DNA of 64,000 nucleotides from Acidobacteriaceae bacterium (GTDB lineage Bacteria; Acidobacteriota; Terriglobia; Terriglobales; Acidobacteriaceae): the NCBI GenBank assembly GCA_003131315.1, contig PKUV01000154.1, positions 67,582 through 131,581 of the forward strand, given 5' to 3'. Shown here one piece after another: positions 28,653 through 38,678 of this stretch (positions are counted from its first letter, which is position 1; every line of letters begins with the position of its first letter). Position numbers and translations under genes: made by a program. The notes under the pieces are model-generated. The model saw nothing but the letters and a program-made list of their open reading frames with translations, ran no database searches and had not been told where the DNA came from.

Positions 28653-31580
28653 GTGTTGAAGTTATCAGTATTCATTTTGGCGATTCTGATTCCGGCGACG
28701 CTGATCGGGCTGGCTGCGCCTGCATCGGCGCAGTCGCCGGCGGCAACGGGAACCTTGCGCGGGCAAGTGACGGATCCCTCGGGGGCGGTGGTTACGAACG
28801 CCACGGTGGCGGTCCTGGTATCCGGGGGACAAACGCATTCTGCCACAACCAACCGCAGCGGCGGTTACGAAATCGGAAACCTGGCGCCGGGCAAGTACAC
28901 AGTCACGGCGAATGCACAGGGATTCACGGTTTTTGTGCAGAACGACGTGGACGTGGCGGCGGGCCAAGTCGCGCAATTCAACATTGCGCTCGACATCAAC
29001 GTGCAGCAGGAAAAGGTCAACGTGCAGGAAGAAACTCCGCAGCTCGACACCAACCCCGCGAGCAATGCGGGCGCGATCGTGCTTAGCGGCAAAGATCTGG
29101 AAGCGCTTCCCGACGATCCCGACGAATTGCAGTCTGACCTTGAAGCGCTGGCCGGACCTTCGGCCGGCCCCAACGGCGGGCAGCTCTACATCGATGGATT
29201 TACCGGAGGACAGCTTCCGCCGAAGTCATCGATTCGCGAGATTCGCATCAATCAGAATCCGTTTTCGGCCGAATACGACAGGCTGGGCTATGGACGAATC
29301 GAAGTCTTCACCAAGCCGGGCACGGACAAATTTCATGGACAGGTCTCCGTCGAGGGGAACAGCTCGGGGATGAACAGTCGCAATCCTTTCCTCCACGTCG
29401 ACCCCGTCACTCACGTCGATCCCTTCCAGCCCTACGACTCGGTGATCTACATGGGAAACATCGGCGGCCCGATCAATAAGAAGGCGTCATTTTTCTTCAA
29501 CGTGCAGCGGCGCAACATCGACGAAGTCGCAGTCGTAAACGCTGAGGTCCTGGATTCGAACTTCCAGCCAACTGCGTTCAGTGCGAGCGTGCCCAACCCG
29601 CGCACGCGGACCAACCTCAGTCCGCGCCTCGACTACCAAATCAGCCCCAACAATACGCTGACCGCTCGGTATCAGTATTTCCACGACACGCAGGAGAACG
29701 CGGGTGTGGGAGGGTTTGCGCTCGCCTCCACCGGTTTCGACACCAGCTCTTCCGAACACACCTTGCAGATCAGCGATACGCAGATCCTGGGGGCGAAGGC
29801 CGTGAATGAGACCCGCTTCCAGTACGAGCGCGAAAACAGCCGGCAGACTCCATTGAGCACGGCCTTAGGCATCAACGTGCCAGGGAATTTCATCGGTGGA
29901 GGCAACAGTTCGGGAGCGCAAACGGACCACGCGGACCATTACGAAATGCAGAACTACACTTCAGTATCGCAAGGCAAGCACTTCGTGAAATTCGGGGGAC
30001 GACTGCGGGCAGTTCACGAAATCAACGCGTCGAGCGCTGGTTTCAACGGTACCTATATCTTTCCCGACCTCCAGACTTACAGCAATGCGCAGCAGGGTTT
30101 TCTGAACGGTACTCCTACTCAGTATTCCATCAATGCAACCCCCAGCGGCGCGGCTGCCACCGTGCCCGTCACGATGGTGGACGTGGGGCTGTACCTCCAG
30201 GACGACTGGAAGGTGCGTCCCAACTTCACGCTGAGCGGCGGGCTGCGCTTTGAAACGCAGAACGCAATCCACGATCATGCGGATTGGGCGCCACGAGTCG
30301 GCTTTGCGTGGGGCATCGGCGGAGGGGGAAAGACTGCGCCGAAAACCGTGCTGCGCGGCGGATTCGGCCTGTTTTACGACCGCTTCGCCGAGAACCTCAT
30401 TCTGAATACGGATCGTTTTAACGGCGTGACGCAGCAAAAGTACGTTGTGTCCAGTCCGGCTTATCCGACCCCTCCGCCGGTGAACACATTGCCGCCCAGC
30501 ACGCAGTCGATCTACCAGATCGCTTCAGGATTGCATGCGCCCTATGTCATGCAGACCGCATTCAGCCTGGAGCGGCAGGTCACAAAGATTGCCAACGTTA
30601 CGGTTTCGTATCTGAATGCCCGCGGCGTGCACCAATTCGTTTCGCTGAACGTCAACGCTCCCACTCCGGGCACCCCCGGCTCGAGCGGCCCGCCTCCATT
30701 CTCGGACCAGGGACCGATCAATCGGTATTCGTCGGCCGGAGTGTTCCGCCAAAATCAGCTCATCACGAATTTCAACATCCGGGCGGGCGCCAAGCTGTCG
30801 CTCTTCGGCTTCTACAGTCTGAACTATGCCAACAGCGACTCATCGGGCGCTTCGAGTTTCCCATCCGATCAGTACGATCTCGGCGCCGACTACGGACGCG
30901 CTTCCTTCGATACCCGGCACCGACTGTTCATGGGCGGCACAGTCGGTCTCCCTTATGCGTTCCGCTTGAGCCCGTTCATGATCTTCAATTCGGGATCACC
31001 CTATAACGTCACTGTGGGACAGGACTTGAATAACGACAGCGTGTTCAACGATCGCCCCACCTTCGCGACGAATCCCCCCGGCGTGTGTCTTTCGTTGACG
31101 GCGATCTGCCACTACAATCAATCCCCCACGGCGTCGGATGTGCTGGTCCCCATCAACTACCTGACCGGGCCCGCCAACTTCACTCTCAATCTGCGCCTGG
31201 CAAAAACCTTCGGCTTCGGGCCGGAGAAAGCGAAATCGGCAGACGCAAGTGCCGGTTCCGGCGGCGGCCCTCCCGGTGGCATGGGCGGCGGCGGGCGCGG
31301 TCCGGGCGGTGGCGGCGGCTTTGGACGAGGAGGGCCCGGCGGAGGTCCGGGAGGTGGGGGCATGGGCGCGGCAAGCAACCGACGTTACAGCCTGACCTTC
31401 AGCGTTAATGCGCGGAACATTCTGAACAGGGTGAACGCGGCAACTCCCGTCGGCATCCTGCCCCAGCCCGATTCACCCGATCCCTCCAATTTCGGAAAGT
31501 CCGTTGCTCTGGCGGGTGGGCCGTTCTCAAGCGCGGCGGCGAATCGAAAAATTGAATTGCAGGCGATGTTCAGCTTCTAG
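28653..31580 (+). CDS. TonB-dependent receptor-type outer membrane protein with N-terminal carboxypeptidase-regulatory-like domain
   Basis: GTLRGQVTDPSGAVVTNATVAV...SGGYEIGNLAPGKYTVTANAQGF; plug and barrel; C-terminal aromatic residue (MFSF). Confidence 0.9.
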   Translation: MLKLSVFILAILIPATLIGLAAPASAQSPAATGTLRGQVTDPSGAVVTNATVAVLVSGGQTHSATTNRSGGYEIGNLAPGKYTVTANAQGFTVFVQNDVDVAAGQVAQFNIALDINVQQEKVNVQEETPQLDTNPASNAGAIVLSGKDLEALPDDPDELQSDLEALAGPSAGPNGGQLYIDGFTGGQLPPKSSIREIRINQNPFSAEYDRLGYGRIEVFTKPGTDKFHGQVSVEGNSSGMNSRNPFLHVDPVTHVDPFQPYDSVIYMGNIGGPINKKASFFFNVQRRNIDEVAVVNAEVLDSNFQPTAFSASVPNPRTRTNLSPRLDYQISPNNTLTARYQYFHDTQENAGVGGFALASTGFDTSSSEHTLQISDTQILGAKAVNETRFQYERENSRQTPLSTALGINVPGNFIGGGNSSGAQTDHADHYEMQNYTSVSQGKHFVKFGGRLRAVHEINASSAGFNGTYIFPDLQTYSNAQQGFLNGTPTQYSINATPSGAAATVPVTMVDVGLYLQDDWKVRPNFTLSGGLRFETQNAIHDHADWAPRVGFAWGIGGGGKTAPKTVLRGGFGLFYDRFAENLILNTDRFNGVTQQKYVVSSPAYPTPPPVNTLPPSTQSIYQIASGLHAPYVMQTAFSLERQVTKIANVTVSYLNARGVHQFVSLNVNAPTPGTPGSSGPPPFSDQGPINRYSSAGVFRQNQLITNFNIRAGAKLSLFGFYSLNYANSDSSGASSFPSDQYDLGADYGRASFDTRHRLFMGGTVGLPYAFRLSPFMIFNSGSPYNVTVGQDLNNDSVFNDRPTFATNPPGVCLSLTAICHYNQSPTASDVLVPINYLTGPANFTLNLRLAKTFGFGPEKAKSADASAGSGGGPPGGMGGGGRGPGGGGGFGRGGPGGGPGGGGMGAASNRRYSLTFSVNARNILNRVNAATPVGILPQPDSPDPSNFGKSVALAGGPFSSAAANRKIELQAMFSF

Positions 31581-31658
31581 CGCCGCGATCGCGTGATTGT
31601 GACTGCTGTCGATCCAAGCTTGCTGGTGGAGAGCCGGGCGTCCCCGCCGTATGACTCA

Positions 31659-32876
31659 TCAAGTCGAGTAATCCGCGTTGATCCGCACATACTCGGCGGT
31701 CAGATCGGTGGTGAGGAAGCGCACCGATTGCTGGCCGCGCCGAAGCTGCACACGAATATCGCAAACCGGCTGCGCGAGATTGCGGTGAGCTTGCCGCTCA
31801 TTGAATGCGCAGGCGACTCCGTTACGGCATACTTTCTGCCTACCAATGAAAATCTGGACGCGAGAGGGATCGATGGGCGCGCCGCACCTTCCCACTGCGG
31901 CGAGAATGCGTCCCCAATTTGGATCGGCCCCCGCCCAAGCGGTTTTGACCAGCATTGAGTGAGCAATCGTCCGCGCCACCAGTAACGCCTCTTCCCGGCT
32001 GCGCGCCTGTTCGACGAACAAACGGATCACGTGCTGAACGCCTTCCCCGTCGCTGACGATCTGCTCGGCGAGGGACTGGCAAACTGCGGTCAGAGCCGCG
32101 GACAATTTCTTTCCGGTGCGAACGTCTCTCACCCGAGCACCGCTGGCGCCGCTGGCAAGCAGCAGCACTGTGTCATTGGTGGAGGTGTCGCCGTCAATGG
32201 ACATGCAATTTAACGAATGGTCGCAGGCCTCGCGCAGAAGAGGCTGCAGCTCACGCGGATTGGCGCCCACATCGGTGAGCAAGTACACCAACATGGTCGC
32301 AAGTTGCGGATGGATCATGCCGGCGCCCTTCGCGATCCCCAACACGGTGACTTCCTTCGAGGCCGTTCGGAAGCGCACGGACGCGATCTTCGGCCGCGTG
32401 TCGGTGGTCATGATGGCGTGGGCGAAGGCGAGGACGCCACGCCGGCTGGGCGATCGCGTTGCGATGAGCTCCGGCAACTTCGCGCGGATTTTTTCTGCCG
32501 GCAGTCGCACTCCGATGATGCCGGTCGAGGAAGGAAAGACTTCGGCAGCGGACACTCCGAACAGGTTTCCGGCTTCGCGACAAACCCGTTCGCAGGCTTG
32601 AATGCCGGCGCGTCCGGTGGCGCAGTTGGCGTTTCCGGAGTTCACGACGACGGCTCGAACGCGGCCGCCCGTGGAAAGCAACGACGCGCGGCCAACTTCC
32701 ACGGGGGCGGCGACGACCCGGTTCGTAGTGAACAACGCGGCAGCGGTCGCTCCGTTGGCGGCTTCCACCAGCGCGAGGTCTGGCCGGCCACTGACTTTAA
32801 TGCCGGCAGCGATGGCAGAGAAAGAGAACCCCAGGGGCAAACGAATTTTCTCAGGAGAACGGCGCAGCAAGGTCAT
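31659..32876 (-). CDS. argJ: Glutamate N-acetyltransferase / amino-acid N-acetyltransferase (ArgJ)
   Basis: NSGNANCATG, MSIDGDTSTNDTVLLLASG, WAGADPNWGRI; start at MTLLRRSPEKIRLP gives ATGA overlap with the upstream gene. Confidence 0.95.
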   Translation of the reverse strand: MTLLRRSPEKIRLPLGFSFSAIAAGIKVSGRPDLALVEAANGATAAALFTTNRVVAAPVEVGRASLLSTGGRVRAVVVNSGNANCATGRAGIQACERVCREAGNLFGVSAAEVFPSSTGIIGVRLPAEKIRAKLPELIATRSPSRRGVLAFAHAIMTTDTRPKIASVRFRTASKEVTVLGIAKGAGMIHPQLATMLVYLLTDVGANPRELQPLLREACDHSLNCMSIDGDTSTNDTVLLLASGASGARVRDVRTGKKLSAALTAVCQSLAEQIVSDGEGVQHVIRLFVEQARSREEALLVARTIAHSMLVKTAWAGADPNWGRILAAVGRCGAPIDPSRVQIFIGRQKVCRNGVACAFNERQAHRNLAQPVCDIRVQLRRGQQSVRFLTTDLTAEYVRINADYST

Positions 32877-33379
32877 GCCTGAATCTTTAACCAGTTTTTT
32901 GGCGGCGGCAAAATTGCGAACGTGGGCAGATTTCCACGGACCATCGCAACTTCGTCGCAGCGATAGAGCCTGGGGCACTGATAACAGTCTTTGTGGATCT
33001 TGTCGGGAAGATCCTGGTGATTAGCGGTGGTGAATCCCCTGCGCGAGAAAAATTCCGGAATGCGCGTGAACAGGCACACGCAGGTGACTTTGTGCTTTTC
33101 CGCCTGCGCCAGAAGAGCCTTGACCAGGCGTCTGCCGCCACCGCTGCTTTGGCTTGCGGGATCGACGGTAATCGAACGAATCTCGGCCAGGTGCACGCCA
33201 TAAAGGTGGAGCGCGCCGCATCCGATGATGCGTTCCTCATGCTCGAGGACGACAAAGTCGCGGACATTCTCGCAGATCTCCGCGAGCGTGCGCGGCAGGA
33301 GAGTGCCGTCGCCGGAGTAGGCCGTGATGAGAGCGTGAATCTGCTCGGCATCGGGAAGGATCGCCTCACGCGTGCGCAT
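32873..33379 (-). CDS. GNAT N-acetyltransferase (short ArgA-like)
   Basis: REAILPDAEQIHALITAYSGDGTLLPRTLAEICENVRDFVVLE...AEIRSITVDPASQSSGGGRRLVKALL...FFSRRGF; embedded in the arg operon. Confidence 0.85.
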   Translation of the reverse strand: MRTREAILPDAEQIHALITAYSGDGTLLPRTLAEICENVRDFVVLEHEERIIGCGALHLYGVHLAEIRSITVDPASQSSGGGRRLVKALLAQAEKHKVTCVCLFTRIPEFFSRRGFTTANHQDLPDKIHKDCYQCPRLYRCDEVAMVRGNLPTFAILPPPKNWLKIQA

Positions 33380-34637
33380 GGACCTCCTTGCGCCGCGGCG
33401 GAGCGGATTTCTTTTTCTTGTGCGTGGACTCTTCATTCTTGCGCAACGCCGCGTCCAGGGCCTTGACCACCTGATCCACGTGCTTCTTCTGAATCACGTA
33501 AGGCGGCAGAAAGCGCAGTACGGTTTCGTGCGTACGATTGATGATAATTCCTTCCTGCAGCAGTTGCCCGGCCACCGCCTTCGCCAATTCGGGCGAGTCC
33601 ACTTCCACGGCCTGCATCAGGCCTGCTCCGCGGACGTCCTGAATCGATTTGTGCTTCTTGTCCAGCGCCTCGAGCGCCGCGTGAAAATATTCGCCCAGCG
33701 CGCGCACGTGCTTCAGCAATTGCCGTTCAGCGCGCAGGAACTCGATGGCGACGGCGCAGGCCAGCGGGCCTCCGCCGAACGTGGTTCCGTGCATCCCCGG
33801 GTGCATGCAACTCGCAACCCGTTCGGTGGTGAGGATGGCGCCGAGCGGCAAGCCGCAAGCCAGCGGCTTGGCGACGGTGACCACGTCCGGCAGCACACCA
33901 TAGTGCTGGTAGGCAAAGTGGCGTCCGGTGCGGCCGAGGCCGCATTGAATCTCGTCGAGCAGGAGTAACGCGCCGCTGCGTTTGGTCAGGCGCGAGGCGA
34001 GTTTGAGAAACTCCGGATTGACTGGACAAACCCCGCCCTCTCCCTGAATTGTCTCGATGCACACCGCACAGACGCTGGAATCAAATTTTCGTTGAAGGTC
34101 GTCCACGTCATTGAACTTGACGAAACTCACACCGGGCACAAGAGGAACGAACGGGGCTCGATATTTCGGCTGACCGGTGGTGGCCAGCGCGCCAAAGGTG
34201 CGTCCATGAAAAGAGTTCTCCATGGCAAGAATGCGCCACTTTGGATTAGGCTTGCGGCCGTTCTTATTATTCATTTGCGCAAAGGCGCGGGCGAGCTTGA
34301 GCGCTCCTTCCCAGGCCTCGGTGCCGCTGTTGCAGAAGAAAGCGCGGTCAAGACCGGAGATTTGCGTCAGCAGCCGCGCGAGTTCCGCTTGATACTCGTG
34401 GAAGAACAGATTGGAAACATGAATCAACCGGCCGGCCTGACGCTTGATCGCCGCCTGGATGGCAGGGTGGTTGTGACCGAGCGCATTGACTCCGATTCCA
34501 CTCAGGAAATCCAGATACCGCTTGCCACGAGAATCCCAGAGATACACGCCGCGCCCACGAACAAAAAGGATGGGCTGGCGCTCGTATGTGGGAAGCAAAA
34601 GCTTCCCTTCCATGCGGGAGACGGAGGCGAGGCTCAT
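33366..34637 (-). CDS. argD: Acetylornithine aminotransferase
   Basis: Class-III PLP aminotransferase, LLLLDEIQCGLGRTG, VVTVAKPLACGLPLGA; operon context. Confidence 0.93.
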   Translation of the reverse strand: MSLASVSRMEGKLLLPTYERQPILFVRGRGVYLWDSRGKRYLDFLSGIGVNALGHNHPAIQAAIKRQAGRLIHVSNLFFHEYQAELARLLTQISGLDRAFFCNSGTEAWEGALKLARAFAQMNNKNGRKPNPKWRILAMENSFHGRTFGALATTGQPKYRAPFVPLVPGVSFVKFNDVDDLQRKFDSSVCAVCIETIQGEGGVCPVNPEFLKLASRLTKRSGALLLLDEIQCGLGRTGRHFAYQHYGVLPDVVTVAKPLACGLPLGAILTTERVASCMHPGMHGTTFGGGPLACAVAIEFLRAERQLLKHVRALGEYFHAALEALDKKHKSIQDVRGAGLMQAVEVDSPELAKAVAGQLLQEGIIINRTHETVLRFLPPYVIQKKHVDQVVKALDAALRKNEESTHKKKKSAPPRRKEVHAHA

Positions 34638-35419
34638 GCTCTCAGCACCTCGGTGCCGCATTCCAGCTTGGTGAAATAAAACAGTGGCAGCATTTCGACC
34701 TGCGCTGCTGGCAGGATGCGCACACGGCCCACGCCGCACTTGAGAGCCTGAGTACAGGCTTCGAGCTTGGGCATCATCCCGCCGCTGACTACGGATTCCT
34801 CAATGAGTCCGGCAACTTGCTTGGTATCCAACCGAGGCATCACCGAACCGTCGGCTTGCTTTACGCCGGCCACGTCGGTGAGAAAAATCAGCGCATCGGC
34901 CTCGCAGGCTATGGCGCAAGCGGCCGCCATCTGGTCCGCATTCACGTTGTAATACTGCCCGTCAGCTCCGAGCGCAAGCGAGGAGAGCACAGGAATGCCA
35001 CCTTCCGCCCAGATGGCTTTGAGCCAGCGCGGTTCGGAAAAGCAGATTTCGCCGACAAATCCCAAGTCGTGTTCCGCGTCTTGTTTCTTGCGAGCACGAA
35101 AGACGCCGCCGTCTCCGCCACAAAGACCGATGGCCGGTTGCCCGGCAGCAGCGATCGCCGCCACCAGGCTCTTGTTCACAATGCCGGCGAGCACCATCAG
35201 GGCAACATCGCGCGTCTCAGCGTCGGTAACGCGCAGTCCGTGGACGAAGTCACTTGTCTTTCCGAGGAGTTTCAGGGTCCGCGTCAGCGCGCTGCCACCG
35301 CCGTGCACCACGGTGACCTGGTGTCCGTCGTGGGCGAGCTGCACCACCGCTTTCGCGCATTTCTGAAGAGTCGTTTTATCCTCCAGCGCCGCGCCGCCGA
35401 TCTTGACGACAATTTTCAC
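34634..35419 (-). CDS. argB: Acetylglutamate kinase
   Basis: MKIVVKIGGAALED...VHGGGSALTRTLKLLG...FLTDVAGV. Confidence 0.94.
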   Translation of the reverse strand: MKIVVKIGGAALEDKTTLQKCAKAVVQLAHDGHQVTVVHGGGSALTRTLKLLGKTSDFVHGLRVTDAETRDVALMVLAGIVNKSLVAAIAAAGQPAIGLCGGDGGVFRARKKQDAEHDLGFVGEICFSEPRWLKAIWAEGGIPVLSSLALGADGQYYNVNADQMAAACAIACEADALIFLTDVAGVKQADGSVMPRLDTKQVAGLIEESVVSGGMMPKLEACTQALKCGVGRVRILPAAQVEMLPLFYFTKLECGTEVLRA

Positions 35420-36474
35420 TCCAGGCCCTCCGCCTCGTCCCAGCCATACATGATGTTCATATTCTGCACGGCTTGACCGGCTGCGCCTTTGAGCAGGTTG
35501 TCCAGACAGGAAACCAGGACGAGCCGGCGGCCATCCTGCGCGAGGCAGAAACCGAGGTCACAGTAGTTGGTGTGCACGGAGAATTGGATTTGCGGCAAGC
35601 TCGATGCCGGGAAAATGCGAACCCACCGCTTGCCCTTGTAGAAATCGTGGAAACAACCTTGAATCTCGTCCGACGTCATTTCGCGTTTCAGGTACACATA
35701 AATCGTGGACAGAATCCCACGTGGGATTGGCAAAAGATGAGGAGTGAAGATCAACTGGCAGGAATTGAGCGCCAATTGCTCGAGAATCTCGCCGGTGTGA
35801 CGGTGTCCGAAGACCGAGTAGGCGGAAAAGTTGTCGGCCACCGACACGAAGTGGGTACGCGCCGTGGGTTCCTTGCCGGCGCCGGATACGCCGGACTTCG
35901 AATCGGAGATGATGCCGCGATCGCAATCCACAATGCCGGCCGACAGCAAGGGCGCCAGCGCAAGAATGACTGAAGTCGCATAGCAGCCTGGATTCGCGAC
36001 CAGAGCGGCCGACGGTATCTGGTCCGCATTCAACTCAGGCAGACCGTACACTGCGCGCTCCGTGAGTTCCGCCGCGGTCTGGGCGTTGGCATCTTTGAAG
36101 CCATAGACGGCGCGATGCTGTTCCTGCTTCAGCCGCCACGCGCCGCTGAGATCGACGATCCGCAGCCCGCGTGCAACCGCTTCGGGAACAAGTTCGCGCG
36201 AAACGGCGTGCGGTGTAGCCAGAAACAACAGTTCCACGCCACGCTGCTCCAACGCGGACCACGAAAAGGGCTGGACCGGCGAATTGCCGTTGGCTTTGCT
36301 ATTGCCAAAAATGTGCGGCAATCCGGCAGCGTGCCGGTCGGACTCGCCGGTCTCTGCACTGCGCCGCAAAAGCAAGGGCGCGTCGGTCCGCGGATGCCGG
36401 CCGAGAAGGCGAGCGAGTTCGAGGCCGGAATAGCCGGTCGCGCCGAGAACCGCGGTTTTAAGTTTGGCCGCCAT
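35416..36474 (-). CDS. argC: N-acetyl-gamma-glutamyl-phosphate reductase
   Basis: LGATGYSGLELARLLGRHP, VANPGCYATSVILAL; ATGA coupling to argB. Confidence 0.95.
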   Translation of the reverse strand: MAAKLKTAVLGATGYSGLELARLLGRHPRTDAPLLLRRSAETGESDRHAAGLPHIFGNSKANGNSPVQPFSWSALEQRGVELLFLATPHAVSRELVPEAVARGLRIVDLSGAWRLKQEQHRAVYGFKDANAQTAAELTERAVYGLPELNADQIPSAALVANPGCYATSVILALAPLLSAGIVDCDRGIISDSKSGVSGAGKEPTARTHFVSVADNFSAYSVFGHRHTGEILEQLALNSCQLIFTPHLLPIPRGILSTIYVYLKREMTSDEIQGCFHDFYKGKRWVRIFPASSLPQIQFSVHTNYCDLGFCLAQDGRRLVLVSCLDNLLKGAAGQAVQNMNIMYGWDEAEGLE

Positions 36475-36524
36475 CAGACTTTCTTCAAGTATGCCCGATC
36501 TCTTCGTTTCCTTATTGTTCTCGT

Positions 36525-36564
36525 TGAGGCATATTTATCCATTATGATGCATAAATATTCATAT
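36525..36564 (-). promoter_or_regulatory. Putative tandem ArgR operator (ARG boxes) upstream of argC
   Basis: Two 20-bp half-sites TGAGGCATATTTATCCATTA / TGATGCATAAATATTCATAT in an AT-rich patch 50-90 bp upstream of argC. Confidence 0.6.
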
Positions 36565-36882
36565 ATATTAACTGGTCTCGCCGAACTGTCAAGTCGAAAC
36601 CGCGGTTCGAGACTCTTCGGTTCATGGATGGGCGGTCCAATGGACCGGCAAGATCGAAGGCTCGTCAAAATGAAGGGCGAGTCTTGTTTCGAAAGCTTTT
36701 CTGATGGCTGCAAGAAGAAATATCTATTGGACTCAGTGGATCGGCGCATTTAGTGTGGGGAGCGATTGCAGCACGCGAGTTGGAGACTTGCGAAGACATT
36801 TCATGCCGTATTTCACGCCGTCCTTCCCCACACCGCAACATTCCGTAAGAATTGTCTACCGCATAGAAACAGGAGCAACCCC

Positions 36883-38583
36883 ATGACGAAGCAACCGGAG
36901 AGGCGCTTCCTGCGCCGGTCATCATCAGTATCTGTATCGATTCTGGCCATCCTTCTCGCCGCCGGAATGTTCGCTGCGCTGGCCACGCCTTGCCTTGCGG
37001 ACGAAGGCCCAAAGCCGGATCCATCGGGCACGGCAACTGGCGACCGGACGACTGCCGTGGACGCAGCCGGAAATTCTTTTGCTCTGCCTGAACCGACCGA
37101 CAAAGCAGCGCCAGACTACGGCAAGAACAAGAAAGACTTTGACGACTATCAGGCGCAGGCGGCCAAGGAGCCCCTTGCTGTCAAACTTGCCGATGATGTC
37201 GGCCATCTTCGCGTGGCCACCAATTTCGCCTGGACGCTGAATACCGGCTACCTCGTCCTGTTCATGCAGGCCGGATTCGCCCTGCTGACCTGCGGACTGG
37301 TGCGAAAGAAAAACGCCGCTCATCTGATGATGCTGAACTTTGCGGCATATGTCTTCGCCTTCCTGGCGTACTACGCGGTCGGATACGCATTCCAGTTCGG
37401 CGCGGTGGCCATCAATGCAGCACCGGCGAATCTGGGCGGCATCCCCACGCTCAACAAATTTCTGATTGGACATGGTCAATGGGGATTTCTAGGCGGTCGA
37501 GGCTTCTTCCTGGTTGGGCCCGCTTATGACACGGCCAGCAACTGCTTCGCGCTGTTCGAAGTCGTGTTCATGGAGACAGCCGGGTACATCATCGTGGGGG
37601 CGGTTTGCGAGCGCATCACCTTCTGGGCATTCCTGCTGTGCGAAATGTTCATCGGCGCGATTCTTTATCCCGTATACGGTTGCTGGGTCTGGGGCGGCGG
37701 ATGGCTCTCGCAAATCGGATCGACGTTGAATCTGGGGCACGGCTACGTGGACTTTGCCGGATCGAGTGTGGTCCACGCGGTGGGCGGTTTTTGCGCCATG
37801 GCTCTGGCCATCATTCTGGGGCCGCGACTCGGCAAGTATGGGCCCGGAGGAAAGATCCGAGTCTTCCCCGCTCACAACCTTGTGTTCGTGGTGACGGGCA
37901 CGCTTATTCTGCTTTTCGGGTGGATGGGATTTAATCCGGGCTCGACTCTGGGCGCCACCGACCTTCGCATTTCGGTGATCGCCGTGAATACAAATCTTTC
38001 CGCCGTCGCCGGCGCCGCTGCCGCGATGGTGCTGTGGTACTTCCTGTTCGGGAAACCGGACGTCACCATGGCCTGCAATGGCATGCTGGCTGGGCTGGTC
38101 GCCATAACGGCTCCGTGCGCTTTTGTAACGCCGACTGCCTCGGTTGTGATTGGCGTGCTCGCAGGCCTGTTGGTGTGCGGCGGAGTTCTGTTCAACGACC
38201 GCGTTCTGAAGATCGATGACCCTTGCGGCGCAATTTCCGTCCACGGCTACTGCGGCTGGTTTGGCGCAGTCTGCGTGGGCATCTTTGCGGATGGAACCTA
38301 CGGTGCGGGATGGAACGGCGTCGGCGCGGCGGCGTATCTGGGACACGCGGGCCAAGGCGTGACTGGCCTGCTTCACGGAGACTCACGGCAATTCCTGTGT
38401 CAACTGCTGGGAGCAACTCTGTGTGTGGCCTGGGCGTTTGGTGCCACCTACGTCGTCTTCTGGTCGGTGAACAAAGTGCGCTCGATGCGCGTGACGCCAG
38501 AAGCCGAGACTGAAGGTCTGGATATGCCTGAGTTCGGAATGCCAGCCTATCCCGAAGACGCAGTGGCCCCTGCCTCATACTGA
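36883..38583 (+). CDS. amtB: Ammonium transporter with signal peptide and ~60-aa N-terminal linker
   Basis: Amt signature region DFAGSSVVHAVGG, multiple TM helices; start reassigned to MTKQPERRF (36883). Confidence 0.93.
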   Translation: MTKQPERRFLRRSSSVSVSILAILLAAGMFAALATPCLADEGPKPDPSGTATGDRTTAVDAAGNSFALPEPTDKAAPDYGKNKKDFDDYQAQAAKEPLAVKLADDVGHLRVATNFAWTLNTGYLVLFMQAGFALLTCGLVRKKNAAHLMMLNFAAYVFAFLAYYAVGYAFQFGAVAINAAPANLGGIPTLNKFLIGHGQWGFLGGRGFFLVGPAYDTASNCFALFEVVFMETAGYIIVGAVCERITFWAFLLCEMFIGAILYPVYGCWVWGGGWLSQIGSTLNLGHGYVDFAGSSVVHAVGGFCAMALAIILGPRLGKYGPGGKIRVFPAHNLVFVVTGTLILLFGWMGFNPGSTLGATDLRISVIAVNTNLSAVAGAAAAMVLWYFLFGKPDVTMACNGMLAGLVAITAPCAFVTPTASVVIGVLAGLLVCGGVLFNDRVLKIDDPCGAISVHGYCGWFGAVCVGIFADGTYGAGWNGVGAAAYLGHAGQGVTGLLHGDSRQFLCQLLGATLCVAWAFGATYVVFWSVNKVRSMRVTPEAETEGLDMPEFGMPAYPEDAVAPASY

Positions 38584-38678
38584 ATTGAGAGGCGGGAGGG
38601 GACGCTGCGGTTCCACCAAAAAACGCGGCACGCCGGTTCGCACAGTCCGGCAAGCTGACGGATTCGTGAGCCACTTTC

